Part shown: in pieces, positions 1 through 12,883 of the stretch
Numbering within the stretch: position 1 is the first letter of the stretch
Layout: each line of letters opens with the position of its first letter
DNA from: Caprimulgus europaeus
Lineage: Eukaryota > Chordata > Aves > Caprimulgiformes > Caprimulgidae
DNA length: 64,000 bases
Direction: 5' to 3'
Assembly (NCBI GenBank): GCA_907165065.1
Contig: OU015532.1
Span: forward strand, 47,596,839-47,660,838
Made by a program: the position numbers and the translations under genes
The notes under the pieces: generated by a model
The model's database searches: none
Seen by the model: only the letters and a program-made list of their open reading frames with translations
Told to the model about the DNA's origin: nothing

Positions 1-2551
1 AGATGTTTACAGCAGATTGTGACTACGGAACTAATCAGATAAGACAAGAGCAGCTTATAAGGAGGGTAGGATAAAGTACAAGATCAGTTTATATAACTCT
101 GGGCTGTATAAGAACACAGCTAAGAATTTTGCTTAATTTTTAAAATAAAAGATAACCATGAATCATTTCTGAACAGCCCATCAACCATTCACGTTTGGTT
201 ATGCAGTAAAAGGTAATGTACAGGTTACATATCAGGGCACAGCATTTTCAGGTGGAAGCTGTAGAGCAATATTAAGTCAATCCTTGCCTTCAAGACAATT
301 TCATACACATCTGTGTCATTTCTGAAAAGTATTCATCTAATCTACTCCCTACAAATTTTCACTGGCTAAAGCATCTTAGCCACTGCAAACTTTATTATAG
401 AACTTCCAAGTACTTCAGATTTATTTCTTTTTTCCTAAGTGTCTAACCTGACTCTTCCTTTCTGTAATTTAAGGCCACTATTTGCCAGCTTGTTCAGCAG
501 GGACAGGAGAGTCGATTATTCACCTCTGGCAGAAGGCAGTACACACTTGCAGACCCTGACTGTGTCTCCCCTAAATTTTCTTTTTCTCTAAGCTTAATAA
601 CCCCAGTGTGTTTGCTCCTTCTCCAGAAGTCATAACTTTCAGATGCTTGATCAATCTTTTTGCTGCCCAAACGGTCCCCTTCATTCTTGAATTACGGTGC
701 CCAGGATGAACGCAGTACATCAGTCACCTCGGGCACCACCCGTGCCCAAAACAGCCTCGCAGCCTGTGTGCCTGGGTGTGCGCCCCACTGTGATGCTTTT
801 TCACACCAGCCTGGCATTGTTGACTGTAATGCATTTGTCCTCTACAGAGATTTATTATTTGATAAAGTACATAGTAACATGTGTATGCACACATATATCT
901 GGGACTGCAGTTTCCACAGGGTCTTTTAATTTTTCAGTAGAAAACATATAGTATACAGTTTATGGACTTATCCAAAGCAAATTAAAGTTTTGTTGACTCC
1001 TGCACAGCAACATTACTATGCTAATTATGCAGGAGATTTGGTGATAGTCTTGTGTATTTTCCTCTAATTAATTACATGCAATTTATTTTGTAAACATGTT
1101 TTGACTCTTTGTGTAGGAGTAAAACAAATTATGCAGCTTGAACATAGTATATCGACACACAAAATGGAAAACAAAATCAAGAACCCTTCTAAATTCAAGT
1201 TGTATACGTAAAAATACGAGCTTCCTCTCTTCTCTGGCTTCTCCAGATTGCACTTCTGTCCACTCCATCCAGAACAGAGAGGCAGCCTGGCACCAACATC
1301 CTCTGTAAGGGACGAGAAGAGCAAATGGATTGCCTCAAAGATTCTGTTGTAAAAAGAGTAATTGTCTCAAGAGCTGAGCAGCCTTGCTGATCAAAGGACG
1401 AGCAGCCGTGCTGATCAAAAGGTTTAAACAGCTGCTTGAAGGGGTTTATGAAGTAGTGGATGTGAGGTGGTGTAATCACCGATCTGCCTCACAGGGACTG
1501 CTGGGGCTCAGCCACTGTCTCTCTCTGATGCACCAAACTGGCCTGGTCAGGACTTATTTCAGCATCTATTTATATATGTTCCTTTAGCAATAGAGAAAGA
1601 ATTGCTGGAAATCTTCTGATTATCTTCACCAGAAAAATGATTTCTCTTGCAAACTGGGCAGAGGACCAGTTCGAAGGGAAGTGTGATTGCAATGGGAACT
1701 TCCACCTCTGTCCAGGATGGGTAGCGCTTCATCAGAGTGGCTGCAAGTTTTTGTGTCTGAACAGAACACACTGATGATACCCAGAATCAAACTATAGAGA
1801 ACACACACTGTATTTGGCATACCTTATCTCCTCCTCATTTTCCACACTGAGTTTGGTCTCTCTACCTCCAGGCAGAACACAGATAAGTTTTATTTTAAAT
1901 CACTATTATTAATCTACAGCTTACCTTAGATCCTATGTGGATGAATCCACCTTTGTATCAGGTCCCTCACTCCCCCAGCTGCAGAAGGTCGCACAGAGCC
2001 AGGAAAAGGTGGGTGAGTGCCTGCCAAAGCTTTTCCTCCTGGAACGAAAAGCTCTGGTCTGCAGAGATCACTGAAGCAACGCAGTACATCACACCTGACT
2101 GCTGGGTTGAAGGGCACGGTGGATAATTTCTTTCTGTTTTTCTTCTGGAAACACTCTATGCTTTTCCAAAAATGGGCACGTGTAGGTGCTGGGTAATTAG
2201 TGTTTCTCTGCTTTTCAGGGAAAAATAAACCAGTAACACATGTAAAACTATTTCAGAATGATGTAATTGTTAAATAAAAACGTGTATTTTCTAGTTCAAA
2301 TACCCATGGGATGGGGACATAGGGATATTCACACGAGTTCTCACTTAACCGGTTACTGCTACATGGGCAGGTCTGCTCAGCCATTAGCCTTTAGTAAGGT
2401 TCTAACTGAAGGTATGACCGCAGATAAAGGTGACTAGCGTCATCTTTAAACGCTTGAATTGAAATCTGTTCCATGGTAAACTGCCACAGGACTGCCAGGA
2501 CTCACAGCTGATGAGTTCCCGGCTCGTTTAGGAACAGGATGGGCCGCCTCA
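1..2551. other. Non-coding stretch, no gene seen
   Basis: AT-rich sequence with only short chance open frames (under 100 codons) on both strands, none with a recognisable domain. It holds a two-copy 24-bp direct duplication at 1376-1423, listed separately. It also holds one good minus-strand donor-like site at 1923-1924, where the exon side would end at 1925, behind a pyrimidine-rich acceptor-like run near 1979-1990. That would make a 54-bp exon, too little to call. No repeat family was recognised in the rest. Confidence 0.6.
1376..1423. repeat. Two-copy 24-bp tandem duplication
   Basis: Copies at 1376-1399 and 1400-1423 share the core gagcagcc-tgctgatcaaa and differ at a few positions. This is a small local duplication with no evident function. 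Confidence 0.75.
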
Positions 2552-2634
2552 CGTCCTGGTTTTTTCTAGGATAGAGTTAATTTTCTTCTTAATAGTTAGA
2601 ACAGCAGTGTTTTACACAGCTTTCAGTGTAAGGC
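2552..2634 (+). mobile_element. 5' start of a bird ERVL-like LTR (fragment)
   Basis: The stretch opens cgtcctggtttttt and continues with ggatagagttaattttc and ttcttaatagtta. This is the opening of a very common bird endogenous-retrovirus LTR whose consensus starts TGTCCTGGTTTTGGC; the first T has become C. After about 2634 I can no longer follow the consensus, so the rest of the LTR is lost, diverged or replaced. No internal retroviral sequence follows. The recognition is from memory of the family, and the end coordinate is approximate. Confidence 0.6.
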
Positions 2635-3219
2635 TCGTTGTGACCACACCTCACTTGACAGGGAGTTAGAGGACACCAGCTCTAGAAAAAGAATAGTTTC
2701 CATCTCAGGAAACAGAAAGTTTTTTCCTGGGCGTGCCTGGGAGCGGTGGCTCAGTGATGCTAGTCCACACATCAGTCCAACCTGGCCTTTATTTTTATTG
2801 ATATTGATGTGGCACTTACTTAGAACAATGGATCAGGAGCTCCAATCTACATTCAGTGCTGCAGCATTGTCAACCCAAGTTGTCATCTACTTCTCATTTC
2901 TTTGTTTTCCTTTGTTTCATTGTAACAATCAAGTTGAGAATAATGGAAGAGGTTAAGCAGATGTTCAAATAAGACCGAAACATTTGTTTGCTGACTATTA
3001 CACGCTGATGGTGCAGTATAAATAACAAATAATGCAGCCAAGAATCACAACAGCATGTCCCCAGGGAACAAATAATGATATTTAAGCCCTATTTCAGCAA
3101 AATACTTGAACACACACGTACTTTCTAATATCCATGTTTACTCCATTAAATCAAGATTGTCTTCAGTGTGGTAAGAGCGACGTGCCGTGTGCAGGGGTCA
3201 GGAGATGGGGCAGCAGGGA
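2635..3219. other. Non-coding stretch between two LTR-like pieces
   Basis: No gene or recognised repeat. The first 150-200 bases could be a diverged continuation of the LTR that opens at 2552. The stretch at 2780-3100 is plain AT-rich DNA. Confidence 0.5.
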
Positions 3220-3903
3220 TGTTGTCACAGATAGAGAGTCAGAGTGAGTTCTGCACTCCCCTTGTAAGAGAGATGCAACAATATATTTATTGCTATAAAA
3301 TGGGGAATTAACAAGGTTCAAAGGTTCATGTGACATTCATTTAACAGGATTCAATGGCCAGGTTCACTGGATTATTTCCTGCAGAGAGGGCAGGGCCAAA
3401 GCTGTCAGGGAGACCCTCCCGTTGAGTCACAAGGTTTGGAAAGGAGCCCCTTGCTCTCTGAACTCCTTCTCAGAGAGGAGTCCAGGTGTGGCTGGATCCA
3501 GCCCTAGTCCCAGCCTGATCAGCAGTTTATGTCTAAAGGATTCTATGTGCACAATCAATCCTTGCTGTCACTTAGCTCACATTTTGTGGTTTAGCAGCTG
3601 TTGGTCACTGACCGAGGATCTCTTGGAGCAAGTTGCACAGGAAAGCCCTTGGCTGTGGTGTTGTTATCTGTTTCCCCTGAGATACCACGACCAGAGAGCA
3701 TCCATGATGGACACCACTGGTGGTGCTCCCTTGAACCAAGGTTATGGGAAATAAGGATCAGGCTGGGGGGCAGGGGTAGCACGCCATCAGAGAGACAGGA
3801 GGAGAAGGGGGTGCTCTCGCTGTCCTGCTGCCAGAGCCGTGGTACCAGTTCCAGTCACCATCTCAGCATCAGTGTCAGCATATTTTCTCTTTGGCAACTA
3901 ACA
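3220..3903 (-). mobile_element. LTR-like element, minus orientation
   Basis: A roughly 680-bp GC-richer block inside AT-rich flanks. Read on the minus strand it begins tgttagttgccaaag and ends gtgacaaca, which gives the TG...CA ends of a retroviral LTR. Late in that orientation there is an AATAAA polyadenylation signal (around 3289-3294), then a short pyrimidine-rich U5-like stretch. The outer bases also pair as an inverted repeat (gatgtt near 3219, aacatc near 3904). I could not find a matching target-site duplication on the two sides, and there is no internal gag or pol next to it. It is probably a solo LTR of a bird ERV. The exact family is unknown and the ends are provisional. The open frames inside it are taken as chance. 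Confidence 0.42.
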
Positions 3904-4411
3904 TCTCCAAATTCCATCTTAGTAAAACCATTAAGTTAATTAATTTTCATCGAGTCACTGGACACTAAGTATATCCCTGTTAACCTAAATAAAGATTAAT
4001 CAGCTGAGAAAACATTCTTTTAAACCACATGGTTTGTAAATGCAATAAATTTTTAATGTGAAGATGAAAGAACTGTGCATAATGCTGACAGTTCACTCTC
4101 TGGCCCTTCTTTATTCCCTGCTTGAGCAATGATCTAAACCTCACTTTAAATCTGTGCCTGGAAGTATAGGCAGCTGGTGTTTTTGAAGGCTTTTAATAGT
4201 ATCTTTCTGAATGAAAGTGATTAATTTAGTTATTCCTCAAAACTAACAACTAGTATAGTTCTCTGCATCACTCTTCATTGCAATTCAGTTCAGCTCTGCT
4301 CTAGAGAGGTCTGACTTCTTTTCTATTGATTGGTAAATTAAATGAAAACTTCTTCATTTCATAACACAGTATGGAAAGATGTTAGTGGGAATGATATACA
4401 GCATTTTATCA

Positions 4412-4478
4412 CTCAGTTATTTACTATTGTGTCTTCTATTATTTATATTACTCATAGTTATTTACTTTTGTGTCTTCT
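4412..4478. repeat. Imperfect ~26-bp direct duplication
   Basis: The phrase agttatttact-ttgtgtcttct occurs at about 4414-4437 and again at 4456-4478, about 41 bases apart, with one mismatch in the core. It is a local duplication in T-rich sequence. Confidence 0.65.
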
Positions 4479-4665
4479 CTTGTTTAATGTTTGTGTGGAG
4501 ATTTACTATTTTATTTTACTCTTCTTGTAAGATTTTGGAGAGTGACCTGCATATTAGGGTAATAAACCCACACCCTAGTGAGAATATTCTGTAAGTAACT
4601 CTGGAAACACTTTAAGAGAAAAAAGAACAGGAATCTTATTCCGTGGTCTGAACAGTATCCCTTAC

Positions 4666-4825
4666 CTGACAGAGAGGTGACATGTGGATGATTAGTGCAA
4701 TATAAATAACAGCAGAAGAAAACCTGCCTTCTGCATCTGCAATATGAAGCCCATTCTCATATGAAATCCCTCTTTCTTCAAAGCTCAGAGAGCCCCAAAT
4801 CAGGGTCACCAGCTTTGCTTTCAAA
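4666..4825 (-). other. Possible exon (minus strand), weakly supported
   Basis: The minus strand has a near-ideal donor, cag followed by gtaagg, with GT at 4665-4664. An acceptor-like tgcctttag lies just above 4825. The 160 bases between have one frame open for 53 codons with ordinary amino-acid usage; the whole open frame extends from about 4878 to 4636. I do not recognise the peptide. It has no signal or domain that I can name, and the acceptor has a poor pyrimidine tract. A chance open frame beside a chance donor is the main alternative. Confidence 0.15.
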
Positions 4826-7800
4826 CTAAAGGCATATTCTGGGTTATTCTCACACAGAGTGACAGTCAAATGTTTCATGTAGGCACATCTTACTCATTTA
4901 AATGACCATGGATGGTTGTAAGTTTATCAATTAATAAAGCTAAATGCTTACCACTGTAGTGTGTGAGGACACATGAGCTGCTCACAGCACCAAAAGGCTC
5001 TCACTGCAGCAGAACTGCTGCCAGACTGACACTTACGGCTTCTTAGGTAGCGGGTGGGTAGTTCCTCAGCGTAGGATTTAATGTTGTTAGCATTTGTCTA
5101 GGCGCTGTGGCTATCATTCAGCTCCTGTAACTCTACCTATGTAAGCTTTACTCAGCCTATAATCTCCTAAATTTCCTTTTAGTCAATGGACAAAGACAGA
5201 TATATCCAATTAGGCAGAGCTGAAATTAGCCGAGATGAATCCTGCCCTGTGTGTCTTTGTCACCCCGTAAGAAGGGCCATAGTACCAGATCTGGCATTCA
5301 CAACTTCTCAGTCATTGCCTTGAACCCTCATGTGATCAGCAAAAGGTTTTAATAACATGACAAATTCCTCATAATGAGCAGATCTAAACCACACAAGCAA
5401 AGCTGTGAATGCAAAGAGGCCATGCCAGTGACGTTGTTAATAAAAACACTTTACACAAGACATGGGATAAGATAGAAAGTGTCAGCTGTAATGGGATTTA
5501 TCTTGCAATATTTGTACTGATTAAAAGTGATTTGAGATTGTTGAAGATAGATGGGCTTTGCTAATAATAGCAGCGGTGGCAACTCTGGACCTGATTTTTT
5601 GCTGCATAAGAATTGATTTTTTAAAAAATATTTAATTCTGTTCTTGAAAATTGGGTTGGAAATGATTTATATTACAATGTTAGATTCAGAGTTAATGAAC
5701 CTGAAGAGTTATAACCTGGTTTCAGAATTTCTTCCACCAGACATGGATAATTTGTCTTATGAAATGTTTAAGCATTTAAATGACAGATGTTGGAAGGTAA
5801 TTGTTAAATTGTTTAATTTCATTTTGGAATAAATGTTGGATCTCAGCCTTTTGGAGAAGTACAAAAGAGAATCTGTTCCTCCTCCTGGTCCTTTGGTTCT
5901 TCCCGTACTTTTTATTCATCAAACTATTCTGCTTGTACCAGGTAATTTTAGAAATCCCTTGAACCCCTGTTTCTGATCATGAACTATCTGCAATGACTGA
6001 TTTCCATCAGTGAACACCTGTAAACAGAATGAAAACTTTCTGCAAACAGAAAGCAGGAGGCAGCTCGACATTGTGATTTGTTAACTGCTGTTTGGCTCTT
6101 ACACGGTTTGCAGGCGGCTTGGGCCTTATGTTACTTTCATTTTTTTTTATTTGATTTTTGATAATGTATTCTTCTTTTCTGGAGTCAAATCCTTTCCTGC
6201 TGTTTTTGTGTCCCCTGCAGGATTGAGAATTTATAAAGAGGTGAAGGATAGCCAGGGAAAATTCATATGACTATGAAAAAATTCTGGCAAAATCTTTCCT
6301 AAATGAGTCTTTTCAGGAGGTTTGTTTTGTGTTGAAAAAACAACATTTCAAGATGATGAGTATTTTTGTTTGATGGCTGTTCTGTTGCCACTGTGATATG
6401 GATGGATTGCACCAGCATATTTTCCAGCAGAAAGTTATGTTTTATCATAAAATGCACCAACAACACTGTTCCTTTGATGTCTCTGTGGTCTGTCTCCTGA
6501 ATATACTGTCATGGGCAACATAAAATACTATAAAACCTGAACTCAACTTTGATCATAAATCAGTCTCTCCAAAAGAAATCAGGATTCTGGAATAGATAGA
6601 AGGAACTTATAATATCACTATCAATATTGTTTTGATTTTAAGTAAAAAGATAAAGATGATTTTTCCCTTTCTGTCCATTTGATGTTTTTCAAAATTACCG
6701 GATTGTCTTAAAGAAACTTGATTTCTCATTAATATTTTTAAAAAGTTAACCCAACTGAATGCAAACTCATGCTGTAGACTCCTAACCTTTCAGGTTGACT
6801 AGATGGAAAAATAAGTCTGACCCCTCTTGATGTGATGTGAACTAGCTAATCTGTTGGTAGATATAAGACTGATTAAAAAGAGTTCAAAGCTGAAAGTTAT
6901 GCTGGGTGTTATATTAATCAATGAGAAAGCTCACTCTTGCATTACAGCTATGAACAGTAAGTGGGAATAAAGAAAAGGCATTTATCATAGTCCAGCATTG
7001 GTACTTCCCTTCCTCAGTGGGCACTGTGGGTAGCTGCATGGAAGAACCAGCTCTACCAGACCACACAGTGGTAGGGGCGTGGGCATATCCTGGCAAGGAC
7101 CCTCTGGGACATAAAAAAGGGAGTGGACTTTTTGCAGTGGAGTTTTTGCCCAAAGGCTGTGATATACTTTACTGAAACGTTGTCTGTGATCTCCAGACTT
7201 TGGTCCAAAATCAAGTCTGCAAATCAATCCCTGGTTGTGATGGATCACTGTATGTATGCAGCCTTCCACAAAGGTTTGCTTGCAGAGTCACCATCCAGAG
7301 CCACCACAATATCTGCTGTTTCTCCTTCTGGCAAGGTTTTTTTTGCATGTTGTCCACTGTGTCACTGAGGCTGGATTTCTTACTTCCCACTGCGACGCTC
7401 TTTGTGCATGGCTTATTTTCTCTGTCACATGCTGAATGTCTCATTATCCTGGTGGTGCATACTTGGTGAGAAGGTGGTGGGGGAGCGGGCAGTAGCACAT
7501 CCTTCCTGTTCATATTCATTGTTGGTGCTTCATCCCACACACATTAAGGAGGCTCAGGATGAAATATGTGTCTCCTCCTTTCCAGCACAATTTGAATTTG
7601 CAAGTGCAGAGTTATAAGGGAATAGATGACACAGTACTGGTTGTTAAAGCTTGTATAATGGCTCGTGGTTTTAATGAACAAATAAACGTGAGAATAAATG
7701 ATGTTTCTTACAGGATGATATTCATTCAGGCGTAACGAGAGGAACTGCTCAGGCACACATTATCACAATGTGGAGAAACACTTTGTACACATCAACTGTA

Positions 7801-9647
7801 TTTACAGTACTGGCCTTAACTTCTGTTACCACAAACCCAGGTTGCATGTGTGACTGCTCACAGGAGTGTGTGTACTGTAATAGATTTCTTAATGTTATTG
7901 CTTAAGGAAAACCTGAGGTCAGGATGCAAATTGGTGATTTTACAACATCTTTAAATAAGGATTTTTGGAATGTGTATAGATTTAAGGCTTGAGTGCAGGT
8001 GGCATTTAAAGGGCACTATCACAAGTCCTGTTTGTTTGGGGTTTTTTTAATGGTTGCTCAGTATTTCCAGGATTTGCAAATTCATCATCTGTGCACGAGG
8101 TCACTGTCTGCCTCTGCAAATACTTCACTTGGTTTTAATGAAACACCCCAGGCTTGAGGGGCAGAATTTGGAATCAGTAGAATTTGTAACTCTTATTTTG
8201 GAGATCTGGAATGTAAAAGTGATGTACTGTAAAACTTTTTTTATTCATTTGGGATGTAAGAAATGGCATCATTTACTTGTGACAGTGAGGGACTTGTGTG
8301 TTCCTGCATAGTCTTGTTCAAGCTGAAGAAATCTTGATGAGAGATTCATTGCATCTGCTAGTTTTCATCTGGGTCTAGATCAAGGTCAGCTTCTCTGGAG
8401 ATGTTAAGATAACAGGATTCCCACCCAGAAGCCTGGATTGACTTTGCCTCCCCACCCAGAGGTCTGCCAGTCTGAGAGGTGAGGATTCTCCCCCGGGGGA
8501 CATTTAGAGCTGCTGTCTCTGAAGGCTTCTGAACTAGATTGGATTAAAAGATGAGAAAATATTTTGTGGAAACTATGCTAGAAAGATGGAAAGGATGGGC
8601 CAAGCAGGCTTTTCCCAATGTGAAACTCCAAAATTCCTCGCAGATTCAAATAGTTTATGTTCAGGTTTTTTAGTTTCAGAAAGGAAAGAGGCTTCTCAAA
8701 TCTTCCTAATCCTAAAGATCTATATCATCTGACTGCATTTCTCAGAACTGCACGTGTCTACAGAAGTCTTCCTACCTGAAAAGAGGTTTTTTGCTACAGT
8801 AAGGGGAAAAAAAAGCAAGTGAACAAATTAAAAATATATCTTTTTCAATTAATTTTTTTACAAATAATTTTAAGTAATTTTAAAACTTAGCTTTATATTA
8901 CAAAATGTAAAAGATCTTAATAAAACCAGCTATATAAAAGAGTAACATTTTGGAACAACAGAAGTAAAACATGTTCTAAGCAAGCCAAACAACATCTCAT
9001 TTTTTTAAAAAAAAAAAGAAAAGTTTTGCTTCCTCCTTCCCCCTGTGGATAACATTTAATCTCAAAATTTACAATTACCACTTAGTAAACTTCAAGGTAC
9101 ACTTCCCTGAGCATAGTGTTCGTTATGTTTCATCCAGTCTCTCTTTCAGAAACCAGTGCATTAAAGAAAGCAGGAGCTTGACTTGGTACCTCTACAGAGC
9201 AAGTTTTGTTTGCATGGTTGTCTTGTCACGTGCATTTTTAAAGCTGCTTTTCTTTCTCACCCATTTTATGTGTTACAATTTACAAAACACCATATTTGTC
9301 ATCTAGTCTGAAACTTTTCTGTAGCAGGCTTTGGGCCGCAGGCACTTTCTCAAGAGCTCAGCTGTTTTTCACATAACTGCAGTTCAGTCTTACCATGGCC
9401 AGAGAGTCTGCAGACAACAACAACGTGCTGGGTTTGGGCATCAGGCAAAGGAACACAACGTGTTGATACCGTAAATTACAAGTGTTCAACATTTGTGCTG
9501 AAAGAGCTCGGTGGGAATGGTACACACAGTGAAGCAACAACACTAATTCTCCTCTGGCTTTTCTGAAAGACTGATCTGAGCGCACAGGCACCAGCTGCCT
9601 GGTCAGACACCTTCAGGAACTCAGCCTGCTGTGATAAGCAGAGCTTC

Positions 9648-9741
9648 CGGTGAGGCGCATCGCACGGTAACACCCTGAAGCTGCCGCCGTCCCCCGGCGA
9701 GGAACGAACGCCGAGCGTGGTTCAGGCACGGCTCGCTCCGG
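9648..9741. promoter_or_regulatory. Dense CpG cluster (small CpG island-like patch)
   Basis: About 15 CpG dinucleotides lie within 94 bases (gcgc, tcgc, ccgccg, ggcg, aacgaacg, gcgtgg and so on) in a neighbourhood where CpG is rare. Retained CpG implies an unmethylated regulatory site, a recent insertion or selection. It is too short for a formal CpG island. No TATA box, gene start or recognised repeat is evident around it. The regulatory role is inference. Confidence 0.35.
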
Positions 9742-12700
9742 TGGAATTCTTCAGCTTCCTGCAGTAAAGAAAATGAAGCCCCTGTGCAGAGGCTGAACCA
9801 GCTGGCAGCTCTTTAAATTAGACAGGCATGAGCTGCTTATGAGATCGGACACTCCTCCAGACGCTGCCACAATTAAAAACAAAGTAGTTCTCCTTATACC
9901 GAAACACCCACATAATTTCTGGCTGACAAGAGAGTGGCGTATTTTGACAATTTAACTAAAATAGATGCTTTCAGGGAAAAATATAAAAGATGGAACTTTT
10001 CTTGTCAAGAAACTGTTTTTCCTCTAAAAATGTGTGGCATTAAAAAGAAATCCATTAAAAACACACAAAAAAAACCCTAAGGAAAAGAAAAACCAACAAA
10101 ACCTAGATGTGCTGTAAGAACTTTAATAGAAATTAGACTTGCTCAGAAAGTAACAGTGATGAGAAGCTCTCGTCCCTAGACAGGCAGACACGTGAAGGCA
10201 CTCACACACCCACCATCTGCTTTTGCTTGTGCTCTGTTCAGTATGCAGTGACAGAAACTCCCAGATTTTCTCTCTTTTTTCCACTATGGGTACAGCTTGT
10301 GACTGAAAGTGGCAGTGACGCTGTGTCCAGACTGGGCGCCTGCTTTTAGTCATCATTCAGCTGCTCGAGGAGCAGCATCTTTCTCCCCTGCTTACCCAGA
10401 AGGAAGCGCTCTAAGATGTCAGATGGAGAGATTACATCCCAGCAAATCTTTTCAGGTGATTGCACCAGTGTGAAAGCAAGCTGTTTCCAGAGCAGACCTG
10501 CAACAACTCTCTTCAGTCTCCTTGTAGCTCTACACATGTAGGCTAACTGCATCATTGCAACTCTTACTATGTACTTCTTTACAGAGACCTTCAAGGCTTG
10601 TACTCAGCTCTGTGTCACCAAGACACAAGACGTGGCAGGACTACCCTGCACAGAAAGAGGGGGCCCCGTGAGAGCTGAAAGCAGAACCATAGCTGCATTC
10701 TCCACCGCGAGGAGGGCAAACCAGACACTGTGCCCACTTCACCACCTCTCTTGGGAAACCAGACTTGTTCCTCAGCTGGGTCCAGAACAGACAGTTCTTA
10801 CAAGATCATACATCAGATTGCCACCAACCAGCCTGACCATTGTTTGTGTCCTGTGCTGTCACCCACACAGCCTCAGGACCTCTCCAGAATGGAGATGTAA
10901 CGTACTGTAACTTGAGAGAGAGGCACCTGGTAACGGGTGGGAGTCAAGGGGGCTGAAGGGGGACAAAGAAGAAGAGGCGAGGGTAACGGGCTATTGTACT
11001 GCCTCCTAGACAGGGCATCAGTTCCCTTTGGCTGCACAGCCAACACATGGATCATCACTGCACCAAGGAGTTTCGTGAAAAGCCCTGGGATACTTCAGTA
11101 ATAATCATAATTATCATTGTAACAAATACATGGGAGAAACAGATTGGGTTTTTTAATGGGAGAAACAGCTATTCTGTGATACTCAATTATGCACCATTCT
11201 TAGTTAAAACGTTGCAAGTGCTTTCACTAATGTTGTGAATTAGGAGGTGTCACATGTGCATTAAGGTGGCCTCAACCAACACTGATTCAACTGTAAGCCA
11301 AAGGCTGGTGCCAGGATTCAGAAAACATCAGTAAGTTACTTCAGGGTGTTATGAGCTGCCATGAGTTATCTGCACTGCGATCAGCCAGTAATCATGAATT
11401 TTAATATCCTTTATCCCTTGAACTCCTGCTGTATACTAATTAGCTCATAGCATTATGGAAGAACACGAATGTACCTGGTGTAGCATGGTGTCTGTCTGTG
11501 GGATTCCATGCCATCCATACAGCATTTGTCCTGCAGCATCACCCCATCCAAGCCAGCGGGTCGGGTCCAGCATGAGCGAATGGCACCAGTCCAGCACTGT
11601 GACCAGCCTGACACACATTTCCTGCCTTTAGCACAGCGTAGTGACACATCTCCAGACGCTTCCCTGGCACTGCTAGAGAACAGCTGTTCCCACGCTTTGG
11701 AAAACGTTTGTCCTGTGGAAACTTCTGTCTGGTGTCATCTGCCTTGCAGCTTTTCCAGTACCAGAAGCTGAATGAAAGAAAGTATTTGCTGATAAAAGCA
11801 ACGCTTGGCGTAGCAGCTTGAATTTCATTTTGAAAGTCTAGCTTGGCTGATGCGATAGCAAAGACAAGGTTAAATATTGAGCAGACAGCTGAAGTCACCA
11901 GGGTAGATTATCAGCTGGAGGGAGGCTGCGAGGCATTGTTATTATTGGCTGTAAGTAAACAGGGTTTAATGCTGTGACACTGACATCTGTTAAACATGAA
12001 GTAATTCTGTCCTTGCGGTTCACATTTAGGTGAACGTTACATAAATGTTCATCAGCTTTTAAAACCAACAACAATCAGTGAAGTCTTGGCAAAGCCAGAC
12101 TAACAAGTTCCTGCAGGTGAAACAGACCACCAAGAGCTCCATTATTTTCTTTCAGTGTGTGTTTGATTTCAGATCAAATACCATTTTATCAAAACAAACA
12201 AACAAATTACATGCATGCTGATTTGAAAGTTACAGCCTATTTCTAATCAGCACGCTAAGCTTTTTAAAAGGCTTCTGAAAACGAATCTCTGCTTTTTAAC
12301 GTGTCTTTTTAGTTGTTGCATAATTCAGCTCCTAGATAAAACTGTTAATCAACCTCTGAGCCAGCATCTCCGTGTTAGGAACTCCACAAAGACAACTCCG
12401 CGATAACCTCCAGGTCAGGAAACTTGATCACCTCTCCATCAGTCACTGCCTGCGACTCAGAGGCCTCAGCCATTCCAGAGCCCTTTACCGCGGCTCTCCG
12501 CACAGGCACGCGCTGCTTTTAACGTTCACAGCATCTGCTGTCAGCAAGGAGCAATAAAGGGAAATGAGTTTTGATTTGCATCCTTTTGTGATAAGGTATT
12601 CCAGACACATGTCGTCACTGTTCCTGTTACAGATGGCTTTTGGAAGTAAGCCTTTATCAATAATTTCTTTTTGCTTAGTTTATTTGATTGTTTTCTTCTT

Positions 12701-12883
12701 TTTTAGTCCTTTTTTATTTTTTTTTCATTGTAGGGTCCTCTGTTTCTTGCAGGGTAGTAACCAAGACAATTTAGGTGAAGATGAAAACCAGAGTATTGCT
12801 TCTTGAAGAGCTTATAGTGATTGTAAAAAAAGGATGTTTTGGGTCTGAGAAAGGAGATGATAACTATATGGGGAGGCACTTAT
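9742..12883. other. Non-coding stretch, no gene seen
   Basis: Mixed-composition DNA without a recognised repeat. It holds a 13-bp duplication (atgggagaaacag) at 11130 and 11156 and a small CpG-richer patch at about 12480-12525. Two middling minus-strand open frames, 10346-10594 (about 82 codons) and 11539-11898 (119 codons), give peptides that match nothing I know. A run of T-rich sequence at 12660-12752 ends in acceptor-like ttgcag, but no convincing exon follows. Confidence 0.55.

Larger units (their letters stand above)
3904..9647. other. Non-coding stretch, no gene seen
   Basis: AT-rich, with many short A/T homopolymers (for example 8800-9020) and scattered open frames below 110 codons without recognisable domains. 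Local duplications lie at 4412-4478 (listed) and 7122-7149, the latter two 14-bp copies of agtgga-tttttgc. A minus-strand exon-like segment at 4666-4825 is listed separately. No recognisable transposon. Confidence 0.55.

Noticed and set aside
1925..1978. 54-bp minus-strand patch with a good gtaagc donor
   Set aside because: A single good donor with a small body has no independent support, and the apparent open frame stops at the junction.
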